NCBI RefSeq assembly: GCF_964340395.1
Contig: NC_135551.1
Location: 29,904,001-29,968,000 of the forward strand
Direction: 5' to 3'
DNA length: 64,000 bases
From: Glandiceps talaboti
Lineage: Eukaryota > Hemichordata > Enteropneusta > Spengelidae
Shown: positions 14,201-23,534 of the stretch, piece by piece
How the letters are laid out: each line of letters starts with the position of its first letter
Numbering within the stretch: the first letter of the stretch is position 1
Made by a program: the position numbers and the translations under genes
Notes under the pieces: generated by a model
What the model was told of the DNA's origin: nothing
Databases searched by the model: none
The model's input: only the letters and a program-made list of their open reading frames with translations

Positions 14201-17200
14201 ATGTCATAATAACAGAACCCCATGCCATGAAAGTTCCAGTGTGGGTACTCAGGTATTTGCACTTGTACTTGCAGCATTTTCTGTTGTACTTTCACTAAAA
14301 GTACGGACATAAACAATACTGCAAGCACTGTGCAAATACCCAAAGTACTCCACACTTACCCTCACGCCATCATGGGATTCTGTCATATTAATACTTCTGT
14401 CATCAACTAGATGTCATCAACCATGTGAACTCTTTACAACTGGTTGTACCATATGGATTTTACATCTGTTAACAATTCATGATAATTTATAAACCATTTA
14501 ATAGTAACAAGATCCTATTCCATTTGTCATCATCATCCTAAAGTCATGGTAGGCTATATCAATGAAATATATCATCATTTAAACTATCTCCTTAGGGAAA
14601 GTCATTGATTATCACTTAATATTCAAGCACCAATTTGTTTGCACTCTACAAGATCCTCTCATCCATCATGGCATTCATTTCAAAAATCTTGAGACAGCAA
14701 TATGAATTATGGAATATTTTTTAGTGATTTAATTAGAGGTTGGCATAATTCATCGCTGTACAGCTACATATTTTTACAGACACAGACTCAGATTTGTAAC
14801 AGATCATTTTGTTCATCTATGTTTGTTTAACATAGAAAAAGGATTAAAATTTAGGAATGAAAAACAGTTGTCTGGCATTCTCTACAAAAAGTTGAGAGAA
14901 CAAAAGAATAATCCTATGTAATCCTTGTGACTCCACTGATAAGATGATAACACTAATATGAGAACCTGGGATTAAAACTCTGACCTTTAAGAGTCATTTT
15001 CTGCAGTGCAAGGAAGGGATAGAAAACTTACACTTACAGATGGTTAGCTCAGACAGTGCTAAAACCAGACAGGATATTCTCACAAGAATGGAGAAGGGTT
15101 AATGTCTGCATCAGATTGATGTCAACACCAGATTTCGTAGCTCGGTGTTAACATAAGGATGACAACTAGCTAGCAAAATGAAAGTGGAGAGGATTCAAGA
15201 GTTGTGCTGTAATAACATTAAGCTACATTGTACATGTTGTATATACCCCTTCTCTGAAATCTATACATTTCACGTTTAGAGCTTAATATATTAATGTGAG
15301 ATGGCCCCTTACTCAAGTCTACATGTTGTGTGATTAGCACAGCCACAACACATTGTCAAAATATACCTTTTAACACCTTCAATTTCTATGCTGATTTCAT
15401 CATAAATGTCATGTTACCATAGCAACAGGGTGTTTCAATCAACTTGAAGCACCAATGTCTATTAAACTGTATTTGTGTGATTTGGCTGACTACTGTGTAG
15501 GCAATGTAATTTGTTATGTAAATTACACTGAAATCTCCATTCAAAAAAATCCTGAAAACCAAGATTGCAAGTTGTAACTTGAGTAGATCACTGTTACTAT
15601 AGAAACAGACGACCTTTGACATTAGATGTATAAGTAGCTATTCTTGCAGTCGATATATACAGTCAATAAAAAAACATTTAATTCGTATTTCATTTTTGTC
15701 TGTCATGAATAAGATAAGGTGACTTATAAATTAAGGAAACATAATAGTTTACAATATATGCATCAGATCAGATAGTTTTACTGCTTAGTTATCTCTCTGA
15801 TATCAAATTGCATGCCCCATTTGTAATTTAATAAATTTATTTGCTTTCAACTTGGAAATATATATTTTAATGAGCATCCTATCCTTTATTCTTTTTGAAA
15901 GTCAACTTTTATGACTTGGTATCTCATTCTGTGAGAAAAGTGATTAATTGGTGATGAGAAGTATATATATATATATACGTATGTGATTCATAAGATAGCT
16001 TTTTATGAAACAGAGACTTGATCTTTATAAAATAGTACACACTCAGGAAGTGTGCCCTCTAAGCCAATTTGACGCACCACTGATGCACACAGTTTCTAGT
16101 GACGCACAAAAATTTGGTGTTCTCCTATCTCTTACTATGTGGTGACTCACAAGAACTGTTAGTTTTTATCATTTTGACTCACAACAATAAAATTTGGCTA
16201 TCACTAGAGGGCACACTGGACTACACAGTATAAGGTAACACAATAAATCCCAAATATGTACTATGTACAAGTACACAGTTTGACACTGACCATGTTGTAC
16301 AAGGGCTACTTCTAATTCAATGACTTTCACTCACAACCCTGATATCATATTTCTACTTTCACACTCTGTGACTTAAACCATGTACATGTATCATACAAGT
16401 ACACAGATCAATACCCATGCTGTATAGGGAAGAGTTAATATGACTTATACAGACAACTGTGATACCACCTTTCTGTTCTCAAACCCAATGACATTACATA
16501 CAATGTACGTGTGATGTACTGACTTGCCAAGAACGGTGAAGATTTTTTTCATTCATTTACACGATTTCCCGATTCCCCTATTTACCCACGAAATAGTATT
16601 TTTGTATGTGTATCTGTAATGTTCATTTGTGCTTTTGGGTAAATAAATAAACACACACACATGACAAGATACTAACGTGTACACTGTGAATGTGTGATGT
16701 ACAATAAATGGATGCTGGGAATGGTAACCATTGTTAGTACATAGAACTGTACTGTAATATAATATAGTCTAGATGTTAAACATGGAATCAAATCATCTCT
16801 GAGAGATTTTGAGATTCAATATAGGATAGGACTAGACTATGTAGAATTAGAATTAGAGTTATAATTAGATTATAATTAAAAAATACTTAATACTTACATC
16901 ATTAAATCCTTGAGAGAGTAATTAAAATGCCTTTCAATTCCAAAATATTTAAATCATTGAATTCTTGAGAGTAATTAAAATACCTGTCAATTCCAAATAT
17001 TTACATTATTGAATGTTGAGAAAGTAATTAAAGTGGTGTCAATTCACATTGGTTGTAAAATCTCAGTGTAAAATACAGTTTACAACATTTCAGAGATGTG
17101 GAGATTGAATAAATAATGACCTGAAATATCTTGCTGCAAATAAATTCATTTGGTGTACCAGTGTATGCTAAGTACAGGTTACATAGATATTGGTTGACGG

Positions 17201-17898
17201 GTGAATGAAAGAATTGTTTAAAATAATCAGTAGACTTGATACAGTTGGTATACAACATACACTGTATATATCATATATCAGTAGTGATTTGCAGACATTG
17301 GTTGACGTGGTGAATGAATGAACGGTATAAAATGATCTCAGACTTAAAAGTCTTGACATTGATATGAAGTGATTGTGACGAGGTTAATGCAATGGCATGA
17401 CTCAAGTGTAAATGTCAGTTATTGCGATTTCAATTAACAATCAGTCACCCTGTCAATGGCCTGCCAGTCTTTTGTACATACATACATTCACATACATGTA
17501 TATACATGTACACCATACACATGCATCATAGATGTAGAGTACGTGTACATATCATGTGACTAAATCAATGTTATAAATGTGGGAATACAAAGATGGTATT
17601 ATTGCTGTCTATCAATGTTTAGTATATTCTTTTGCAGTTATTACGTATTGCAGACATGTCCACAAGATACATATACCTTTATGAAAATGAAGTAATACCG
17701 CACTACTGCTGTGGGAACTTTGTGGCACTGTATTTTATCAAGTTGATTAGTATGACAATGAAAGGTAGTATCTGAGGTGTCAGTCAAAATCTGTCATACC
17801 TAGTCATCTTTGTAAACATGAATTAAGTTTCACATTATATAGTAATTAATGTGTATATGTCACTGAGTGTGATAGACAGGTGGTATCAATCGACACAC

Positions 17899-17937
<39 letters not shown>

Positions 17938-20187
17938 ATACAAACACACATACCATACACACATACACATACATTCCACAAGCCACTAAGTTTATATATA
18001 TAGCACTGAACCTTAGCTCAATGTTGCTAAAAATAATTTTATATAAATCATCTACAGCATTGTATAATATTTCATTATCAAGTAACCAATATCATTTTTC
18101 TTGATGACTCTCATTCTTTAAGAATTTAATTCAGTGTCTACTTCTATCACTCTATGAATATATTGATCTAATATCTGAAGAATAAAATAACAATTATGGA
18201 TTCAAATACTGTGATATACTCTTTTTGATACCTATGACCACCAATAACATTACCCTACAATAAGACAATGCTGTTATTGTTTGTTACTTGTTTTCTTTGT
18301 TTGTTTGTTAAAGCAGTACATACTGTAAGGTAATATCTACAAATTTAAATAACATTCACAGTATATGTTATTTGTTTGTTTGTTTGTAAAAGCGGTATAT
18401 AATGTAAGGTAATATCTACAAATTTAAATAGCATACACAGTATATGTTATTTGTTTGTTTGTTTGTTTGTTAGAGTGGTATATACTGTAAGGTAATATCT
18501 AATAATTTAAATAGCATACACAGTATATGTTATTTGTTTGTTTGTTTGTTAGAGTGGTATATACTGTAAGGTAATATCTAATAATTTAAATAGCATACAC
18601 AGTATATGTTATTTGTTTGTTTGTTTGTTTGTTAGAGTGGTATATACTGTAAGGTAATATCTAATAATTTAAATAGCATACACAGTATATATTTTTTTTT
18701 TTTTTTTTTGTTTGTTAGAGCGGTATATACTGTAAGGTAATATCTAATAATTTAAATAGCATACACAGTATATGTTATTTGTTTGTTTGTTAGAGCGGTA
18801 CATACTGTAAGGTAATATCTACAAATTTAAATAGCATACACAGTAAATGTTATTTGTTTGTTTGTGTGTTTGTTTGTTTGTTACAGCGGTATATACTGCA
18901 TTATCCCAAACACAATGTATATCATTTTTTAAACAGTGACTCTCTCTAAGTTCTGAAGGTTTACACTTCCTGCCAGTATTTTATTTTATAATACACATTG
19001 ATATGACATTTCACCCATGCTAAAATGAAATTTTCATAATTTTTACATCTTGAGTTGGGTGTGGTCAATATGTACATAGAAATGAAAATCTTGAGGCGAT
19101 ATCATCTGGCTAGTTAAGATAGGACACTCAGCCCTAAATTCATACAGACTTCTACAATCATACATCTGTCTTTTCTTTTGTTCACTGTTATTTCTTTTCC
19201 TACTTAATTATTTTAATATGCCTCTAGGAAATGTTTCATCTAAAGTACGGGGATAATCTCAAAGATATATTTTGTGGATGTAAATGATTGCTAATTTTGA
19301 ATTCAATTGTTTTAGCATAAAATATGTTTTTATGAAGGATAAAATAAATAATATTGTAAGTTGCTTTCAACAGTTTGTACAAACTGGCTTTGTTAATAAT
19401 TAATTTTCAATTACAACTACATAAATTATATTTAGAATTATGAATTTTAGTTTAAAAAAACCCAGTGATATTAAGTATGTGTGTGTTGTGTTTATATAAA
19501 AGTACCAGTAAGCCAGTTCTTGTCTATGTAATGTGGTGTCTATGTAATGTGGTGTCTATGTAATGTGTGATAATGTACATTGTCATGTACATGATTGTAA
19601 TATAATATCACGCAATTTGCAATGTGATGTATTTTAATGTTAAATGCTGTCAAGTAATGCAATATACAAATAAAATCTAAAAGAGAAAAAACCACAACTG
19701 TTTTTGATCATTTCATATCAGAATTGTGGATATGTTAACAGGTGTTATTAATAGCTACTTGTAACATCTGAACACATAACATTCATTATTTACAGCCAGT
19801 TAGCATCATAGCATTTCTTTAACATGTCATTTTTAAAGTGTTTTTTCCTGTTGAACTTAACACAAAATATTGTAATGAACACAAGTAAATCGGTTAATTT
19901 TTATGACCTTAAGTTAATGTGTTGTTAAGGCACCAACACATTACGATTACATTCCTTTTTCAACATTCCAATGAGTGATATTACAATCGGTTAAATCCTT
20001 TATTAGTCATTTAAAATTCAACTTGACATAGAAGCAATCTTTTGATAGGTTTTTCATTTTTTATACTTAATTCATGTATCGATCATATTTTTCCACTTTA
20101 TTGTAAAAGTGATCTGATAGCCAAGAAATATTGAATAAATACATAGAACTTTTTTAATTATTAAGTACCTGTGTTTGTTTATATATA

Positions 20188-20228
<41 letters not shown>

Positions 20229-20421
20229 ATGTATGTCCGACTCTGTGTTTGTCTCCATGTGTGTGTGTTCATGTATGTTGAATCTGCATATCTACACTGT
20301 ATCATGTATATTCTTATATACCTGTGTGTGTGTGTATGTATGTGTGTATATGTATGTATGTGTGTGTATGTATGTATGTATGTATGACTTGTATGTATGT
20401 ATGTATGTATGTATGTATGTA

Positions 20422-20456
<35 letters not shown>

Positions 20457-20495
20457 ATGTATGTATGTATGTATGTATGTATGTATGTATGTATG

Positions 20496-20526
<31 letters not shown>

Positions 20527-20726
20527 TGTATGTATGTATGTATGTATGTATGTATGTATGTATGTATGTATGTATGTATGTATGTGTGTGTGTATGTATG
20601 TATGTATGTATGTATGTATGCATGCATGTATGTATGTATGTGTGTGTAGAGTCTGTGTATCTACATCGTATCACATATACTTGACAATACCTGTAAGTGC
20701 ATGTGTTTGTGTATATATATATATAG

Positions 20727-20815
<89 letters not shown>

Positions 20816-23517
20816 TGGGTGTGTGTGTGTATAGATATAATTAAAAGATATATCTTGAGATTCGATGCCAATACTGCTGTCTATTATTAGGACAAAGTGA
20901 TAATAAAGTAACAATAATAAGAATTCAATACAAAACAAAGAATCAGATAAACTAGATTTCTAAAATAGACATTGGAAAGAATATATACAGAATGCTTGAG
21001 GGTAAATGTATATAAAACAACAGACTCCACCTGTGACCATCTGTTTATACATTTATCATTTTACGATACATACGTGTGATATTTTATCTGTTTCTTCATG
21101 GATTTATCATTTGACCTGTATTATTTTTTCTTTTTATTTTATCAAAAAACTTTGTAACTCTAGAAACATTTCCATCAAATATGTCTTGAGAAATATGGAT
21201 GAAACAAGACGAAATTTCCATGACCTCATTATATTACAACAGTTTGACTTTATTTTTTCGGAATATATGCGTAGTTTCTTTTTTCAAAAATGATTTTTAA
21301 ATTCAAAAAGTTAAAGTCAATTGTGCAACTTGGGTGTAAAGATACATCAATGAAGGAACCGATTGATGAGTATTTCACATTATCATTCCCCATCCAAAAT
21401 TTTCCTTTCTCCAGCCAAGGCAACTATGAGTAACTTAAGGGGCTTTGTCACAAGTTGAAGACACGTAGTTACATATCCCTTATGACTGTCATAAGTACAT
21501 TCCAACTGGCTGAATGAATGAAGGAAAATATTGAGAAATAATATAAAATACCTCTGCAAGCATAATTTAGGAAAAATTATGAAGAATAATAATAGCAATT
21601 TTGAAGATTGTGATTCATATTTTGGGCATCACAGAATAAACCAATGATGTAGATATGTATTATTGTGACACAGAGCAACCAGGGTATAAATCCCATATTT
21701 TTGTGCACACATGTTCAACTTTACTAGTGTGAGGTATAATAGTATTTATTACATATGTACCAGAGAGTACTTGCACAGGGGAGCATGCACATACTAGTGA
21801 TACTTGCACTGCAGTGTAACATATGCAATACCATAGCATTATTGCATACCTGCATGCAAATGATACGCAAATTAGGACACAATCGTTTATTCTACATGAA
21901 AGCACATGACAGCATAGGGACATTTGTATAACCATATGTAATAATAACAGAACCCCATGCCATGTTATAATGCCAGTGTTAGTACTCTGGGGTATTTGCA
22001 CTTGAACATGCAGTGTTGTCTGCTGCACCTTTGCAGTAAGTACAACTGAGTGCACTGCAAGCACTTGTACTCAGGGGTATTTGCACTTGTACATGCAGTG
22101 TTATCTACTACACCTTAACAGTAAGTACAACTGAGTGCACTGCAAGCACTTGCACTCTGGGGTATTTGCACTCATACATGCAGTGTTGTCTGCTGCACCT
22201 TCGCAGTAAGTACAACTGAGTGCACTGCAAGCACTTGTGAAAGTACGGGTGCAGAGAACACTGCATGCACTTGTGCAAATACCCTGAGTACACCATACTT
22301 GCACTAATGCATCATGGGAGTTCTGTCATAATATACTCATAATATACTATAACTTACAGTTGTCATGGACTACTTTATTGTCATCTTCCTCAGCTGGAAA
22401 CACTCTATCATACAGAGCTGTCACTTGCTGTAAACAAAATGATAACACAATTTATTTCCCTTGTAAAAAATGAACATTTTCTTGAACACTGAATGACATT
22501 TCTTAGTGAATGTTGAAATCTAAAAATCTAAAAAAAAAGTATGCATCTCTTAAAGACTCATCTCATAGTTATACATTCATCTATCTGAGTGAGTATCAAC
22601 AATGGTAAGTTTGATATTTTCCTGATATTTTTCACCAATGAAATCTCATTCTGTAACCCTTGTTGGGAGGCTTGGTAAAATTGTAGGCATGACCCTAAAA
22701 AGGTCAGCATTCATGAAATTGTTTTATCTTCCTTTTAATCACTGGATTTATCAGTAACTACATGTATATACCTGTACAATGTATCACTGTATGACCTATG
22801 ACCTATGACCTTACAAAGTTCATAACAGTTAATTCAGTTGATGTGCAACCACCAGGCTTACAACTACACGCAATCATGTTATCATCATGTGAACATTGCT
22901 TATGGACATTAGCATGCATACTTATACGGTATAGGCTAAAGACTCCCATTCAAATTTGTTAACTGATGTAAGCCTAATGTTAGCACTGAGCTAGCCTGGT
23001 ATTAACATTTGACTGGTGAAGGCATTATTACTTTCCAGCTCTTAACACATACTGATAAAGTATCAGTGCCAGCCTGGTATGAACACTGGTCTAGCCTGGT
23101 GTTATACCACTGGACTAGCATTGTAGCAAGGTGTTAACATAGGGCTGATGTAGTCATTAACCATTCCAGTTGCTAACAAATGCTGATGAGGTGCTAGCAC
23201 TGAGTTAGCCTGGTGTTAATATACGGTTGGTGCAGGCATACCCCTCCTAGTTCTTAAAACTTGCTGATGAGGTGCTACATGTAGTGCCTGCATTTCATTA
23301 CCATTGAACTGATGTTTAACACAGGGTTGGCGCAGACATTAACCCTCCTACTATTGCTAATACATACTGGTGAGGATATCTATATTCTATACTAGTTACC
23401 TACCTTTTTGTTTTCAAAAAGTTCCACTGTAATGGTATCTGTTTTGATGTCTACAATGGTACCCATTTTAAACCCATTGGCTGGGTCTGGGGCCCATACT
23501 TTCTGACTGTCATCCAT
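1..23517 (-). CDS. MYO6: Myosin VI-like gene, N-terminal motor portion (14 coding exons, partial at the left edge)
   Basis: Class VI myosins are actin motors that move toward the minus end and act in endocytosis and membrane tethering. Fourteen exons with GT/AG junctions and compatible phases join into 591 codons (1773 nt). Seen in order: a class VI N-terminus ([12 protein letters not shown], residues 1-12), P-loop GESGAGKT (150-157), switch I NNNSSRFG (200-207), a YF..KET....ENRKS stretch at 273-305 matching the class VI insert-1 region, switch II DIAGFE (457-462), and [17 protein letters not shown] near the end. The end corresponds to about residue 590 of vertebrate myosin VI, so the rest of the motor, insert 2, lever arm and cargo domain lie to the left of the window. 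Introns range from about 270 bp to 9.7 kb. Family assignment is very secure; the exact orthologue name is by recognition only. Confidence 0.95.
1240..1335 (-). CDS. MYO6: Myosin VI coding exon 14 (last exon in the window)
   Basis: 96 nt, residues 560-591: [20 protein letters not shown] then [11 protein letters not shown], the conserved FAG.V.Y motor motif. Acceptor CCCTAG; donor ACT|GTAAGT, phase 0. Four diverged copies of its 5' edge follow within 200 bp of intron 13. The next exon (FVEKNNDALH region) was not found down to position 1. Confidence 0.93.
1340..1530. repeat. Diverged tandem copies of the exon 14 acceptor/5' edge
   Basis: Beginning at the real edge (1308-1350), about four further copies of a 45-55-bp segment lie at about 1356-1395, 1398-1455, 1458-1502 and 1508-1530. 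The copy at 1458-1502 keeps CTAG|GTG and, in frame, reads VTCKSPLTM against VPRKSPLTI of the real exon. Confidence 0.8.
1617..1744 (-). CDS. MYO6: Myosin VI coding exon 13
   Basis: 128 nt, residues 517-559. It reads [20 protein letters not shown], then [11 protein letters not shown], aligned with the LDEENRLPQ...H.KHKDHFRL segment. Acceptor CATATAG; donor GCT|GTAAGT. The upstream intron holds a diverged second copy of the 5' edge with its acceptor. Confidence 0.93.
1781..1905. repeat. Diverged copies of the exon 13 acceptor/5' edge
   Basis: About 80 bp upstream of the real exon 13 edge on the gene strand, TATATAG is followed by sequence reading [11 protein letters not shown] in the same frame as the real [12 protein letters not shown] third weak copy lies near 1880-1905. 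No donor or full exon follows. Confidence 0.78.
1989..2061 (-). CDS. MYO6: Myosin VI coding exon 12
   Basis: 73 nt, residues 493-516 plus one base: [11 protein letters not shown] then [10 protein letters not shown], matching the EQELYQKEGLGV...VDNQDCI segment of myosin VI. Acceptor ACCCAG; donor TAG|GTAAGA. Confidence 0.94.
2095..2205. repeat. Short direct repeat in myosin VI intron 11
   Basis: Two to three copies of a 48-55-bp unit with GGCTTAYACTYAGACTATAGG and GCATAGTAC, diverged. Confidence 0.7.
2388..2637 (-). CDS. MYO6: Myosin VI coding exon 11 (switch II / relay exon)
   Basis: 250 nt, residues 409-492. Contains [20 protein letters not shown], switch [10 protein letters not shown] and [20 protein letters not shown], the most conserved block of myosin motors. 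Acceptor TTTCCAG|GG; donor GAG|GTAAGT. Its 5' edge and acceptor are repeated twice more in the flanking intron (2663-2757). Confidence 0.97.
2618..2757. repeat. Three tandem copies (about 50 bp) of the exon 11 acceptor/5' edge
   Basis: The real edge (CCAG|GGTTCCCTTACGTAAAGACC on the gene strand) is followed in intron 10 by two copies at about 2663-2712 and 2713-2757, each with TTTCCAGGGTT intact and the exonic bases mildly diverged. Confidence 0.85.
3165..4236. repeat. Minisatellite abutting exon 10 (about two dozen units of 35-50 bp)
   Basis: Units contain CATGTACATCTGTATTGACA followed by variable CATA/CACA tracts. About 24 occurrences of the CTGTATTRACATAC core are visible. On the gene strand each unit reads GTATGTYAATACAG, so it carries both a donor-like and an AG acceptor-like motif. 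The final unit supplies the real exon 10 donor. Long open frames on both strands here are translations of the repeat. Confidence 0.9.
4238..4382 (-). CDS. MYO6: Myosin VI coding exon 10
   Basis: 145 nt, residues 361-408 plus two bases, with [20 protein letters not shown] and GTLIK matching the conserved L..SLTTR segment. Acceptor TTAAAG|GTGG; donor ATTAA|GTATGT. The donor is the edge unit of an adjacent minisatellite (3165-4236), and every unit of that array repeats a GTATGT-like motif. Confidence 0.93.
4383..6307 (-). other. Myosin VI intron 9
   Basis: AT-rich. Contains a (CA)n tract at 5408-5446 and, at about 5890-6140, a degenerate tandem repeat. The latter has monomers of about 56 bp arranged as two near-identical dimers of about 112 bp, with the recurrent motif GTCATGTGAC. 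Nothing coding is seen. Confidence 0.6.
6308..6491 (-). CDS. MYO6: Myosin VI coding exon 9
   Basis: 184 nt, residues 300-360 plus one base. It reads [18 protein letters not shown] and then [14 protein letters not shown], a strongly conserved myosin motif. Acceptor CTTACAG; donor AAG|GTAACT. Confidence 0.94.
6910..7075. repeat. TG/TATG microsatellite
   Basis: Mixed (TG)n, (TATG)n and GTGTGCGTG tracts inside intron 8. The open frames here are low-complexity translations. Confidence 0.9.
7439..8249. mobile_element. Non-autonomous DNA-transposon-like element filled with a palindromic minisatellite
   Basis: The left end CAGGGCTCAAAATTAA (7439-7454) is matched by its reverse complement at the right end (about 8234-8249). 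The pentamer ACATA directly flanks both ends (7434-7438, 8250-8254), a possible target-site duplication. Inside, about 21 tandem 33-bp units (about 7473-8178) each contain GTAGCCTAAGTAGGCTAC, a stem palindrome with a 2-nt centre. The CAGGG terminus is reminiscent of hAT-type ends, but a 5-bp duplication is short for most hATs, so superfamily is uncertain. No transposase is present. It sits in myosin VI intron 8. Confidence 0.75.
9225..9292 (+). repeat. G-rich GGGGTAGGGT-like tract
   Basis: A 65-bp stretch of repeated GGGGT/GGGTAGG motifs on the plus strand, with many runs of three or more G. Capable in principle of forming a G-quadruplex. Intron 8. Confidence 0.7.
9430..9510 (-). CDS. MYO6: Myosin VI coding exon 8 (class VI insert-1 region)
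   Basis: 81 nt, residues 273-299: [15 protein letters not shown] then LPENRKSAQ. This corresponds to the [20 protein letters not shown] area of vertebrate myosin VI, where class VI motors carry insert 1 near the nucleotide pocket. Acceptor CTTACAG; donor CAG|GTAGGC. Phase 0 on both sides. Confidence 0.92.
9934..10098 (-). CDS. MYO6: Myosin VI coding exon 7
   Basis: 165 nt, residues 218-272: [18 protein letters not shown], then [19 protein letters not shown] and TTPDDYV. These are the conserved LLEKSR and ERNYHIFY motifs. Acceptor TTCACAG; donor GTT|GTATGT, phase 0. The open frame continues past the donor to about 9745, but that extension has no myosin similarity. Confidence 0.95.
10740..10896 (-). 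CDS. MYO6: Myosin VI coding exon 6 (switch I exon)
   Basis: 157 nt, residues 165-217. It reads [10 protein letters not shown], then [20 protein letters not shown] with switch I NNNSSRFG, ending [12 protein letters not shown]. Acceptor TTTACAG; donor AAG|GTAAGA. Phase 2 in, phase 0 out. Confidence 0.95.
11055..11232. repeat. CA and GACA microsatellites
   Basis: (CA)n at 11055-11084 followed by interrupted (CAGA)n/(CAGC)n to about 11232 in intron 5. Confidence 0.9.
11300..11497. repeat. 99-bp tandem duplication covering the exon 5 donor
   Basis: 11300-11398 and 11399-11497 are near-identical direct copies (offset exactly 99 bp, few mismatches). The right copy contains the last 35 bases of real exon 5 plus its donor. 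The left copy repeats the same exon bases and an intact AAG|GTGAGT inside intron 5. Confidence 0.92.
11463..11568 (-). CDS. MYO6: Myosin VI coding exon 5 (P-loop exon)
   Basis: 106 nt, residues 130-164 plus two bases. Contains ADKAFRDM and the ATP-binding P-loop GESGAGKT followed by ESTKYIL. Acceptor ATAACAG; donor AAG|GTGAGT. The last 34 or so exon bases, the donor and nearby intron are duplicated just downstream (11300-11398), creating a second intact donor. Confidence 0.95.
11939..12068 (-). CDS. MYO6: Myosin VI coding exon 4
   Basis: 130 nt, residues 87-129 plus one base. It reads [20 protein letters not shown] and ends near PPHVFAI, matching the conserved ILIAVNP and PPHVFAIAD motor motifs. 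Acceptor ACACAG; donor TTG|GTATGT. Confidence 0.94.
12294..12509. repeat. Three 73-74-bp tandem units next to exon 3
   Basis: Each unit ends in GACAATGTTGCAGGC and contains AGTGTCTCTTTCT. The copies end at about 12360, 12434 and 12508, some 40 bp downstream of the exon 3 donor on the gene strand. Few mismatches, so recent. Confidence 0.88.
12549..12622 (-). CDS. MYO6: Myosin VI coding exon 3
   Basis: 74 nt, residues 62-86, containing [17 protein letters not shown], a near-universal myosin motif just before the P-loop region. Acceptor TTTGTAG; donor TAT|GTAAGT. It is separated from exon 2 by the 9.7-kb intron 2. Confidence 0.93.
13663..13822. mobile_element. Foldback repeat family, copy A (diverged)
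   Basis: Starts near GTAACAGAACTC, contains GCCAGTGTGAGTA then an inverted arm ACTCTGAATATGCCACACTT and a decayed terminal arm. Resembles copies B and C but is more diverged. Confidence 0.5.
14038..14390. mobile_element. Foldback repeat family, copy B
   Basis: Left part: ACTAGTGGTATTTTCACTGC, GCATACCCTGCATG. Right part is a long hairpin: AATAACAGAACCCCATG ... GTATTTGCACTTGTACTTGC pairs with GCAAGCACTGTGCAAATAC ... CATCATGGGATTCTGTCATA. No coding capacity. Non-autonomous element by inference. Confidence 0.75.
14841..14990. repeat. Dispersed repeat, copy 1
   Basis: Shares about 130 bp of recognisable similarity with 27371-27530: CAGTTGTCTGGCA, ATCCYATGTAATCC, CCACTGATAAGAT and GGGATTAAAACTCTG occur in the same order. 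Nature unknown. Confidence 0.7.
16048..16218. mobile_element. Small inverted-repeat element (MITE-like)
   Basis: Ends AGTGTGCCCTCTA and TAGAGGGCACACT are reverse complements, with sub-terminal CCAATTT and AAATTTGG also complementary. 171 bp, non-coding. No clear target-site duplication is seen. Confidence 0.7.
17900..17935. repeat. (CA)n microsatellite
   Basis: Uninterrupted CA dinucleotides, about 18 units, continuing into CATACACA tracts to about 17970. Confidence 0.9.
18290..18895. repeat. Tandem array of about 80-bp units carrying (GTTT)n
   Basis: About eight units. Each has TATACTGTAAGGTAATATCT, AATTTAAATAGCATACACAG and a GTTT tract of variable length; one unit has poly-T instead. A minisatellite with a nested microsatellite. 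Confidence 0.88.
20191..20836. repeat. Compound (TG)n/(TATG)n microsatellite
   Basis: (TG)n at 20191-20226, long (TATG)n between about 20334 and 20642, then (TG)n at about 20728-20830. Frames of up to 288 codons here are low-complexity artefacts. Confidence 0.95.
21783..22333. mobile_element. Foldback repeat family, copy C with internally amplified arm
   Basis: Has the family's left part (ACTAGTGATACTTGCACTGC, GCATACCTGCATGCAAATGA), AATAACAGAACCCCATG and the closing CATCATGGGAGTTCTGTCAT. Between them the arm (TATTTGCACTTGWACATGC ... CTGAGTGCACTGCAAGCACT) is repeated three times at roughly 105-bp spacing. Adjacent to exon 2 on the gene strand. Confidence 0.75.
22358..22427 (-). CDS. MYO6: Myosin VI coding exon 2
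   Basis: 70 nt coding for residues 39-61 plus the first base of Cys62. It reads [16 protein letters not shown] and so on, where VFPAEED is conserved in myosin VI. Acceptor TTTACAG; donor ACT|GTAAGT. Phase 0 in, phase 1 out. Confidence 0.9.
22428..23403 (-). other. Myosin VI intron 1 with degenerate tandem repeats
   Basis: About 22970-23370 holds four or so diverged units of 110-120 bp with GCTAGCCTGGTGTTAA, GCTGATGAGGTGCTA and CATTAACC motifs. No exon is seen. Confidence 0.6.
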
Positions 23518-23534
23518 GTTTACAACTCAGCTCT
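23404..23534 (-). CDS. MYO6: Myosin VI coding exon 1 (with 17 nt of 5' UTR)
   Basis: The initiator ATG is at 23517-23515, giving [15 protein letters not shown] and then a TIVDI motif (residues 1-38). This matches the SH3-like N-terminus of myosin VI. The donor AAG|GTAGGT follows 23404 and leaves phase 0. A pyrimidine-rich TTTCCTTGTTACAG acceptor ends at 23535, so only 17 nt of 5' UTR are in this exon (23518-23534) and at least one non-coding exon must lie upstream. Coding part is 23404-23517. Confidence 0.9.

Larger units (their letters stand above)
12623..22357 (-). other. Myosin VI intron 2 (9.7 kb)
   Basis: The largest intron in the window. No exon is supported. It holds members of a foldback repeat family (about 14.0-14.4 and 21.8-22.3 kb, perhaps 13.66-13.82 kb), a dispersed repeat at 14841-14990, a small inverted-repeat element at 16048-16218, a GTTT-containing tandem array (18.3-18.9 kb) and large TATG/TG microsatellites (20.2-20.8 kb). 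Other stretches, such as 12.9-13.6 and 15.0-16.0 kb, show nothing identifiable. Confidence 0.6.

Noticed and set aside
20072-20938. 288-codon His/Thr-rich frame
   Set aside because: Translation of TATG and TG microsatellites.
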